In this document: positions 17,108 through 23,695 of the stretch, in pieces | Layout: each line of letters opens with the position of its first letter | Numbering within the stretch: position 1 is the stretch's first letter | NCBI RefSeq assembly: GCF_900044055.2 | Contig: NZ_FCOX02000012.1 | Coordinates: forward strand, 105,599 to 169,598 | Length of the DNA: 64,000 nucleotides | From: Caballeronia calidae | GTDB taxonomy: Bacteria > Pseudomonadota > Gammaproteobacteria > Burkholderiales > Burkholderiaceae | Direction of reading: 5' to 3' | Position numbers and translations under genes: made by a program | Notes under the pieces: generated by a model | Database searches by the model: none | Seen by the model: only the letters and a program-made list of their open reading frames with translations | Told to the model about the DNA's origin: nothing

Positions 17108-18307
17108 TCAGGATGCGCTGACGCGAGCGGACCGGATGAATCCGTCGACGGCGGCGAGCTTCGATGACACCGCGCCCGACGTGCGCTCGCAGTTCGGACA
17201 GGACAGTTCGTATTCGTCTTCGTGACGCTGCAATTCCGGTTCGCCGGCCGCACATGCCGGACAGGCGCCCGGCGCGACGACGTGCGCGTCGAGTTGCGTT
17301 CCCAAAGCGGCAATTTCGGCGGCGCTCAGACGCCCTTCCGCCGCGAGAGAGGCGATCAAAGCACCGATCTCGGCGCTGGCGCCGGACTGAACACGCTGCG
17401 CGTCGCGTTCGCGAACGAGGGCGTCGATTTCATCGGACTGCGAGCGCACTTGGGATTCGAGCCGGTCCGCACGGCTTCGTGCCGCGCTAAGCTGTTGAAT
17501 AAAATCGAATTCTTTCTGGCCGGCCTCTCGAACGCTCGCCTGATGGGTTGCGGCCATTCCGCGCAAGGCATCGAGCTCGACCAACATCGGGCGAACGCGC
17601 CGCTCAGCCTCTTTCACGGCATCCTTGATCTGCTGGGCGTAATGCTCCGTGTTGTGGCGCAATTCGCTCTGGAGTTCGTCGATGCGGTCACGAAGCCGCG
17701 CCGATGAGGCCTGTTCCTGCTGGAGACGCTCTGCCAGCGCCTCGTTTTCCTTCTCCCAGCGAACGATGACCTCGCGCAAGCCGGATTGAGCTTCCGATCC
17801 CTGGTTGCGCAGCGCCTTGAGCTCGGCCTCCAATGCCGCAATCTGGGCCGCACCGGCTTCGGCGCGCGCTTCAGCGCGTCGATGCGCCTCTTCTATTGCC
17901 TCACGGCGAATATCGGCGTCACGAACCTGAGCTTCGGTTGCCTGAACAACGGCATCGATACGGGATTTTTCGTCGTTCAGGGCGGAATGTGCGTGCTTTT
18001 GCGCTTCGTCATACAGCGCCGCGAGAAGCTCGCCCGCTCGCTCTTGCAAGGACTCCGGCATCGCGCCAGCGTTGATGCGCACGCGCAGGGCTGAACGCAG
18101 GCTGGTCCAGAATGCTTCGATGTCTTTCGGGATGTCGCTCGCGCTGCCCGTTTGCGTGAGCTCCCGCACGGTCGTCACGGAAGGACGGATGCCCAGATCG
18201 AAGAAAAGACGCTTGCATGCGTGCTGAGAGAGCTCTTGTCGTCGCGCGCCGGCAGTCCGCATTGCTTCGATTTCGTGGCGTAGGGTTTCGCGGGTAATTG
18301 AGTCCAT
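17108..18307 (-). CDS. KfrA-like plasmid/chromid DNA-binding coiled-coil protein
   Basis: A 399-residue protein with an N-terminal KfrA-type DNA-binding domain (about 1-100). A long Ala/Glu/Arg-rich coiled coil follows (about 105-310). The C-terminal zinc ribbon is CPAC-x17-CPNC near residues 347-371. KfrA proteins bind their own promoter and support plasmid partition or maintenance. The ATG at 18307 (MDSITRETL) is chosen over one 11 codons upstream. It faces the iteron region, with candidate operators at 18341-18362. Confidence 0.85.
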   Translation of the reverse strand: MDSITRETLRHEIEAMRTAGARRQELSQHACKRLFFDLGIRPSVTTVRELTQTGSASDIPKDIEAFWTSLRSALRVRINAGAMPESLQERAGELLAALYDEAQKHAHSALNDEKSRIDAVVQATEAQVRDADIRREAIEEAHRRAEARAEAGAAQIAALEAELKALRNQGSEAQSGLREVIVRWEKENEALAERLQQEQASSARLRDRIDELQSELRHNTEHYAQQIKDAVKEAERRVRPMLVELDALRGMAATHQASVREAGQKEFDFIQQLSAARSRADRLESQVRSQSDEIDALVRERDAQRVQSGASAEIGALIASLAAEGRLSAAEIAALGTQLDAHVVAPGACPACAAGEPELQRHEDEYELSCPNCERTSGAVSSKLAAVDGFIRSARVSAS

Positions 18308-18340
18308 GGCAAAAACGGAGCATGTCGAGATGCAGATCAT

Positions 18341-18362
18341 AACGTTTTACGTGTTGAACGTT
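18341..18362. promoter_or_regulatory. Candidate KfrA operator
   Basis: Two AACGTT hexamers (18341-18346 and 18357-18362) flank a third ACGT core at 18349-18352. The cluster lies 34-55 bases upstream of the kfrA start, in an AT-richer stretch. This would suit autoregulation by KfrA. Confidence 0.5.
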
Positions 18363-18674
18363 ACGAAAATCGCATATTGCTCTAGAGTTGAATCAAATTT
18401 CTGCTTTGAAGAGCACGATCGGCAATTCCATCGAGTCCGCTTAGAAATTTTCGTGAAACACTCTTAGGTAGTGAGCGCAAACACATGATTTAGCGAGGAT
18501 TTTAATGCGCTTTGCGTCGCTCGGTGCTGTTTCACGTGCTTCGGTTGTGGTTTGAGGTTTCCTCTGCGAGACACGACTCGTCTTGAGAGTATTAGAAGTA
18601 AACACCGTTGAACCTTGTTAAAACCAGTTAACGCCTGCTGGAAGCCTTGTGGCATAAGGGTTTGCGGGATGTCA

Positions 18675-19909
18675 GGTGAGCTTGTTCGGGAGGAATGGTG
18701 AAGGCCTTCGGGATAGTGCGGTGATGAGCTTCAGGGCGCTCGGTGAGCACCCGCGGGAAGGATCGTGAGCGGATTCAGGAGAGGGCGAAAACGTGAAGGT
18801 GAGCGAATTCGGGGCCATTCCGCCGTGTAAGCATTGATACTTCGTAATCCGGCTGGCGTCTGTTGCTATCGAAAGGTGAGCGTTATCGGGAGGGCGTGAA
18901 AACGTCGATTTGTGACGGAAACCAGGTCAGTTTTACCGATAGGTGAGGCTTTTCGGGGCAGAAATGGTGATGAGGGTGAGCTTTTTCGGGCACACCGCAG
19001 CTCAAAAGGCCGAATTCACGGGGATTTTGGCCCAAGGTGAGACTTTTCGGGAGATCAATGTGGCGATTTGCTGATACGAACGCCCCGCGTCGATGCTAAT
19101 TCCGCCTGCTTCACGGCCCAAGGTGAGATTTTTCAGGAGTCAGACGGGGGCGGAGTACGCTGGTTCGAGCCTGCATGAGGTAGAGAAAAGGTGAGCATAT
19201 GCGGGACTGGATCTTGAGCAGGCGGATGAGAAAGTCACCTAATCGCGCTTTCGAAAGAACAAATTGTCGATATAAAACAAATAGATACAGTGAGTGAACC
19301 GGCTTTGAAGCTGCCAACGGTGAGCATTTTCGGGACTGCCATGCTCGCGAGGCACCGCATGACGCGCGGTTCAACGGTGAGGACATTCGGGAGGCTATTC
19401 GGTCGGATCCGCGCGAAGGAAGCGAGATAAGTGCCTGCAAGAATGCGTTTTCACGACTGCGACTCGGCAAAATGAGCCTTCGCAGGAGGTAATGGTGAGC
19501 ATTTTCGGGGGCGGATGTGGAGTGAGACGAGAAGCAAAGGTGAGTCTTTGCGGGACTTGAATCGTTGATCGCCCTTGCCTGCGGGCCTGCATCAGACGCT
19601 TTCGAGACGTGAGTGCTTGTTTAAGGTGAGGATTTTCGGGAGCAACCCTAAGCTTGCACCATGAGTGAGAGGCGCCACCGCCCAGTTTGCACCGCAGGGC
19701 TGCAGTTTCCGGTTGAAATGCGTTCGACAATGCGCTGTATCGGACGCGCCACACCACGCCAGCGAGTCAGAAAAATTTTACGGTGAGTACTTTCGGGACC
19801 TCGCCACCGTACCGGGATTGTGCGGGAAAACTGCCGCAATCCGTTTACCCGCGCGGGCACTGCATATATGAGATGCGGCCGATCGGTGAGCGGTGAGCGT
19901 TTACGGGAG
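18675..19909 (+). repeat. Iteron array, consensus GGTGAG-N2-TTTTCGGGAG
   Basis: I count 19 direct copies, all on the plus strand. Starts: 18675, 18697, 18720, 18742, 18764, 18798, 18875, 18942, 18975, 19036, 19132, 19190, 19319, 19376, 19494, 19539, 19625, 19782 and 19892. The first five are spaced 22-23 bp and are mostly degenerate. The later copies are closer to consensus and irregularly spaced. Such direct repeats are the binding sites of Rep_3-type initiators; repA lies just downstream. Confidence 0.88.
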
Positions 19910-19955
19910 CGCACCGCAGTGAGTCGGATCAGTTGGCGCCGAATCACCCCAATAC

Positions 19956-19986
19956 GGTGAAGGGCTGCCTATAGACGCGGTTCACC
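19956..19986. promoter_or_regulatory. Inverted half-iterons at the repA promoter
   Basis: GGTGAA (19956-19961) and TTCACC (19981-19986) face each other, 43-73 bases before the repA ATG; another inverted TCACC is at 19944. In Rep_3 systems, initiator dimers bind inverted iteron halves to repress rep. The arms are only 6 bp. Confidence 0.45.
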
Positions 19987-20028
19987 CCAGTCGGTATCCT
20001 TGCTCGCAATATCGATCCTGACCATCGC

Positions 20029-21393
20029 ATGGCCACCAAGCGCGCAAAGAAAACCGACGTAGTCAGCCCGAGTTCGGCGGAGTTGCGCAAGGCGGTCGAG
20101 GCCATTGCCATTCAGCCGAAGAGCGGCAAGATCACGCTTCTGACGAGAAAGCTGTTCAACGTTCTGCTCGCCGTTGCTCAGCAAGCCGACGAGTCGGGTG
20201 ACACGTATCGCGCGCTGCTCTCGGACATCGTCGCAAATTCCGCCTTCGACTCGAACGATACCGCGCTCGTCAAAGAGCATTTGCGCCGCATGGTGTCGGT
20301 GCAGGTAGAGTGGAGCACCGGCACGTCGAGCCAGAAACCCGGCCGAAAGTGGGGCATCTCGACCCTGATCGCCGACGCCGAAATTCTCGAAGATCCGACG
20401 ACGCGCCGCGTATGGGTCGAATTCTCGTTCGCTCCCAAGATCAAGAAGAAGTTGCTCGATCCCGTGCAGTACGCGCGTCTGAGCCTCCAGTTCCAAAGCC
20501 AGTTGCGCAGCAGCGCCGGTCTCGCGCTGTACGAGATATGCGTCCGTTACTTGACCAATCCCAGCCATCTGACGATGCGCGAAACGTGGGAATGGTGGCG
20601 CCCGATCCTCTCCGGCACGCCCGATACCGAAGCCGGAGATGAGGCCAAGCGCGAATACAAGTACTTCAAGCGCGATTATCTGCGTCCGGCGATCGCCGAG
20701 GTGAACGCGGTGACGAACATCTTCGTCGAGCTCGTCGAGCATCGCGAGGGACGGCGTGTCGCGGAAATCCAGTTCCGCGTGACCGAACGCAAACAGCCGA
20801 TGCTCGCGCTCGATGAACATCCGAATGTGTTCGACAGCACGCTCGTGGACCGGATGGTGAAGATCGGCATTCCGCTGAAGGATGCCCAGACGCTCTACGC
20901 GGACAGCGAGGAAAATCGCATCCGGGCCGCGTTGCAGATGACGGAGCAGCGTATGCGCAGCACGTCGTTGCCGCCGGTCCGCAGCGCAGCAGCCCTCTTC
21001 AAGGACGCGCTCAAGAAAGGCTATGCGCCGCCAGTGGATGCGTTGCCGCCCGCGACGAGCGGCACGGCCGCGCGGTCCCCGGCGTCCGCCGTCTCAGCCG
21101 CTGACGATCTCAAGGCGCGGCTCCTCAGCGAATTCTCGGCATACCGTCGCAAGGAAGCACGTGTGCTCTACGACGAGCAAGGTGAGGAAGAACGGGAGCT
21201 CGCGCGTCAGTCATTCGAGGAAGACGTGTTGCCGGGACTGGGTACGCATATGCGCGACGATTGGCGCAAGCGTGGATTGGATTCGAAGCTCGCCGAAACA
21301 TCCTTCTTCGACTGGCTTGCACGGAAGACCTGGGGCGACCCCACGGACGGCGACCTGTTGGCTTTCACCCTGAGTCAGTCGCGCGCTGGCTGA
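20029..21393 (+). CDS. repA: Replication initiator protein, Rep_3 superfamily
   Basis: A 454-residue initiator. Two winged-helix domains span about residues 20-260, with recognisable segments LTRKLFNVLLAVAQ and LSLQFQSQLRSSAGLALYEICVRYL and the YKYFKRDYLRPAIAEVNAVT region. A less conserved, charged C-terminal part follows. It would bind the upstream iterons to open the origin and probably represses itself. No strong Shine-Dalgarno precedes the ATG, consistent with low initiator synthesis. An iteron-like sequence (GGTGAGGAAGAACGGGAG at 21181) lies inside the gene. It is convergent with parB. Confidence 0.9.
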   Translation: MATKRAKKTDVVSPSSAELRKAVEAIAIQPKSGKITLLTRKLFNVLLAVAQQADESGDTYRALLSDIVANSAFDSNDTALVKEHLRRMVSVQVEWSTGTSSQKPGRKWGISTLIADAEILEDPTTRRVWVEFSFAPKIKKKLLDPVQYARLSLQFQSQLRSSAGLALYEICVRYLTNPSHLTMRETWEWWRPILSGTPDTEAGDEAKREYKYFKRDYLRPAIAEVNAVTNIFVELVEHREGRRVAEIQFRVTERKQPMLALDEHPNVFDSTLVDRMVKIGIPLKDAQTLYADSEENRIRAALQMTEQRMRSTSLPPVRSAAALFKDALKKGYAPPVDALPPATSGTAARSPASAVSAADDLKARLLSEFSAYRRKEARVLYDEQGEEERELARQSFEEDVLPGLGTHMRDDWRKRGLDSKLAETSFFDWLARKTWGDPTDGDLLAFTLSQSRAG

Positions 21394-21485
21394 TACAGCA
21401 CCCACACACAGAAATTTCAGACCGATAAACCAGTTCAAACTGACCGCCAAAGCATCAGCCGGCGGCCAGTCCTCGTATTACTTCT

Positions 21486-22550
21486 TCACTTCTTCGTTTC
21501 GTCAGGCTGAAGCATCAATTCGATTTGACGCAGCAACTCGTCCCGCTTTTCGCGCGACAAGCCACGCAGACGCAATTCGAGACGGTCTTCGCCATAAGAC
21601 TTCAGATCGCCGACCGCGACGCCATCCAGCTTGATCTCGAGCCGCTGCGCATAGCGCTGCCGGCTCTGCGGCTTCGGTGCTTCCTGAGCGCTCGCGCGAC
21701 CTTTCACGATATCGGCGACCTGGCGCGTGCTCAGATCGTCCGATGCGATTTTGTTGATGAGGCGCAGCGTGGCATCGCTGCCGCGCGCGGCGTGATACCG
21801 CGCGATCTGATAAGCCATGTTCGAGCCGAACCGGTCAGGGCGCGCGACCATCTCGTGCATGACGCTCTCAGGAAGTTTCGCGATGGACAACGCCACGGCG
21901 ATCGTCGATTCATCGAGCCCGAGATGGTCCGCCAGTTCGCGCTGGCTCTGGAAATGCTGCTCGTCGAGGAAGCGTCGCCAGACCACGGCATTGTCGAAGA
22001 CCGTCTGCGAGTCGCGCTGAACGTTGAGGTCGTAGCCCAGCTTGTAGCTCTGAATGCCGATCGGCAGATCGACGACCACAGCCTTCACGGCTTCCTTGTT
22101 CGCTTCTTTCAGTGCCCTCACACGGCGACCGCCGTCGCTGACGAAGAACATCCCCGGATTCTCATAATCGGGAATCACGTGGATCGCTTGCTGCTGCCCC
22201 TGCTTCGCGAGATTGACGGCCAATTCCGCAATCGAAGTCTTGAGATAGAAATGACGCGGATTGAACGGGCTAGGCTTGATCGACTTCAGCGGCAGCTCGA
22301 TCACTTGTCCCGCCGTATAACGACTCGCGCGTCTCCATGCGCGATATTCATCGGACTCGGGGCCGGCGTTGATGTCGGCGGCTTCATCGGTGACAAAGGC
22401 GCTCGATCGGCCGTTGGCCGCAGCCTGCCCCACGTGCTGAATATCGACGATGCCATCGATCGCGTTGAGACGATCCAGCGCGGTGCGCTTCTCGCTGCTC
22501 GTCGAGTCGGGCCGGGCCTTGAAGCCCTTTGCAAACTGGGACGGTTTCAT
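21486..22550 (-). CDS. parB: Chromosome/plasmid partition protein ParB
   Basis: A 354-residue ParB. The ParB/Srx nucleotide-binding domain is at about residues 85-190, with box SDGGRRVRAL in place of the usual GERR. A helix-turn-helix follows at about 205-245 (SQRELADHLGLDESTIAVALSIAKL), and there is a C-terminal dimerisation region. It should load on the nearby CTTTATGCGCATAAAG sites. It is the second gene of a parA-parB operon. Its Shine-Dalgarno AAAGGA overlaps the end of a parS-like palindrome. Confidence 0.92.
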   Translation of the reverse strand: MKPSQFAKGFKARPDSTSSEKRTALDRLNAIDGIVDIQHVGQAAANGRSSAFVTDEAADINAGPESDEYRAWRRASRYTAGQVIELPLKSIKPSPFNPRHFYLKTSIAELAVNLAKQGQQQAIHVIPDYENPGMFFVSDGGRRVRALKEANKEAVKAVVVDLPIGIQSYKLGYDLNVQRDSQTVFDNAVVWRRFLDEQHFQSQRELADHLGLDESTIAVALSIAKLPESVMHEMVARPDRFGSNMAYQIARYHAARGSDATLRLINKIASDDLSTRQVADIVKGRASAQEAPKPQSRQRYAQRLEIKLDGVAVGDLKSYGEDRLELRLRGLSREKRDELLRQIELMLQPDETKK

Positions 22551-22558
22551 TCAGGGTC

Positions 22559-22574
22559 CTTTATGCGCATAAAG
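22559..22574. other. parS-like palindrome in the parA-parB junction
   Basis: Perfect CTTTATGCGCATAAAG. On one side it abuts the parA stop codon; on the other it ends 8 bases before the parB ATG. Its last bases form part of the parB ribosome-binding site. Confidence 0.85.
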
Positions 22575-23237
22575 TCAGGGGAGCATGTCGAGGATCTCAT
22601 CGGCCACGGCGCGGATTTCCGCCGCCGCGAGTCGAGCGCCGCGATCGGTCATCTGAAGTACGGTCTGTCCGAGCGCCATCGCCTGCTTGTAGCACTCGCG
22701 CGTTGGGATCTGGGTTTTGAGCAAGGGGAAGCCGAGCTCTTCAAGCGCGACCTTGAGTTCGCGCGTGAGCATGCGCTTCTCTTCCGTCTTGTTGAGAAGG
22801 AAGACGGCGCGCAAGTCTTCGTTCATCACCTGCGCTTGCTGAACGAGCTTGACGAGGCCGACGCTCGACCAATAATCCGCTGGCGATGATGACGTCGGAA
22901 TCACCGCGACGCTCGCCGCGAGCAGTACGACACCGGAGACCTTCTCGGTGATCGACGGCGGGCAGTCCACGACGATGATGTCGTAGTCGTTCACGAACTT
23001 CTTGATCTCACGGTGAATCTGCCCTCCTGCCTCGGAGAGATTCACGACGGGAAATGGAATGCCGCTCGCGCCATCCGATGCGGCGCTTGACCAATGAACG
23101 AGTGTGTTCTGACCATCCGCGTCGACTACCAGCACACGCTTCTTCTTTTCGTGAAAGGCCGCACCGAGGTGCATCGCAATCGTGCTTTTGCCGACGCCGC
23201 CCTTCTGTTGCGTGATCGCTATGATTTCCGCCGCCAC
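22575..23237 (-). CDS. parA: Partition ATPase ParA
   Basis: A 220-residue small ParA (type Ib size, no N-terminal helix-turn-helix). The deviant Walker A is QQKGGVGKST (K12 and K17), Walker A' is VVDADGQNT and Walker B is IIVVDCPPS. I use the GTG at 23237 because GGAG lies 7 bases upstream. The longer reading frame to 23444 would translate two parS palindromes and has no ribosome site. It drives replicon segregation with ParB. Confidence 0.9.
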   Translation of the reverse strand: MAAEIIAITQQKGGVGKSTIAMHLGAAFHEKKKRVLVVDADGQNTLVHWSSAASDGASGIPFPVVNLSEAGGQIHREIKKFVNDYDIIVVDCPPSITEKVSGVVLLAASVAVIPTSSSPADYWSSVGLVKLVQQAQVMNEDLRAVFLLNKTEEKRMLTRELKVALEELGFPLLKTQIPTRECYKQAMALGQTVLQMTDRGARLAAAEIRAVADEILDMLP

Positions 23238-23280
23238 GTTTTGCTCCGAAATTTGAAGTCCGTTGAATTCTACATTGGCG

Positions 23281-23304
23281 TAGTTATTTTTCCAGTAATA
23301 ACTA
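23281..23304. promoter_or_regulatory. Inverted repeat in the parAB promoter
   Basis: TAGTTATT-N8-AATAACTA, 8-bp perfect arms, in an AT-rich stretch 44-67 bases upstream of the parA start. It is distinct from parS and could be an operator for parAB autoregulation. Confidence 0.5.
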
Positions 23305-23338
23305 ACAAGAAATGACCTTCGTTGGCCGTTTGGCCGAG

Positions 23339-23354
23339 GTTTATGCGCATAAAG
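23339..23354. other. parS-like palindrome upstream of parA
   Basis: GTTTATGCGCATAAAG: the 14-bp core is perfect and only the outer base pair differs from the other sites. Confidence 0.75.
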
Positions 23355-23423
23355 TTCGATCGCGTCACGGTTGACGAAAACCAGGGCCAAACATGAACAC
23401 GGCCATGAAGCAGCGCTGCGCGA

Positions 23424-23439
23424 CTTTATGCGCATAAAG
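23424..23439. other. parS-like palindrome upstream of parA
   Basis: Perfect CTTTATGCGCATAAAG; the symmetry extends to 20 bp (GACTTTATGCGCATAAAGTC, 23422-23441), the longest of the set. Confidence 0.85.
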
Positions 23440-23573
23440 TCCACCCACTGGATCGCGAGGCCATCACGAAGCCGATGTCCAGGCGAACTTTCCCGTCGCG
23501 ACGTCCTTGATCCGATTCAATACGCGCCTCCGGTAGCGCGACTTCGAAGCGCCTGCCCCGCCGTCCTTCGGAC

Positions 23574-23589
23574 CTTTATGCGCATAAAG
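23574..23589. other. parS-like palindrome between parA and the acyl-CoA synthetase gene
   Basis: Perfect CTTTATGCGCATAAAG, 150 bp from the previous site and 107 bases before the next gene's start. Confidence 0.85.
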
Positions 23590-23695
23590 TCGCGGCCACG
23601 GCTTGGCTCTCGACCCGCCGATCCGCGTCATCACCGGCCGAACAAAATCGCCTATGCTAAGCGCTGTCTCAACCGCCGCTTATGCCGGAGTCTCC

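Larger units (their letters stand above)
18308..20028. other. Chromid replication origin region (oriV)
   Basis: About 1.7 kb without a credible gene between kfrA and repA. It contains the KfrA operator candidates, an AT-rich segment, the GGTGAG iteron array, an AT-rich island at about 19250-19295 that could be the unwinding element, and an inverted half-iteron pair before repA. The open reading frames here are short, overlap the repeats and match nothing known. I find no clear DnaA box. Confidence 0.8.
23238..23695. other. parA upstream region with clustered parS-like sites
   Basis: A 458-base gap between the divergent parA and acyl-CoA synthetase genes. It holds an inverted-repeat operator candidate (23281-23304) and three parS-like palindromes (23339, 23424, 23574). 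Nothing else is recognisable. Confidence 0.75.

Noticed and set aside
18529..18538. GTTTCACGTG, like half of a chromosome 1-type parS
   Set aside because: The right arm (CTTC in place of AAAC) is not kept, so it is not a palindrome; a chance CACGTG is likely.
19111..19947. Several 60-120 codon frames in the iteron region
   Set aside because: They run through the repeats, match no family and lack ribosome-binding sites; the region is better explained as an origin.
18308..20028. DnaA boxes expected at the origin
   Set aside because: No good TTATCCACA-like match was found by eye; weak matches are not worth reporting.
23238..23444. A longer N-terminus for ParA
   Set aside because: The extension would translate parS palindromes (FMRIKS, LYAHKP); the GTG at 23237 has a proper ribosome-binding site and gives the normal ParA N-terminus.
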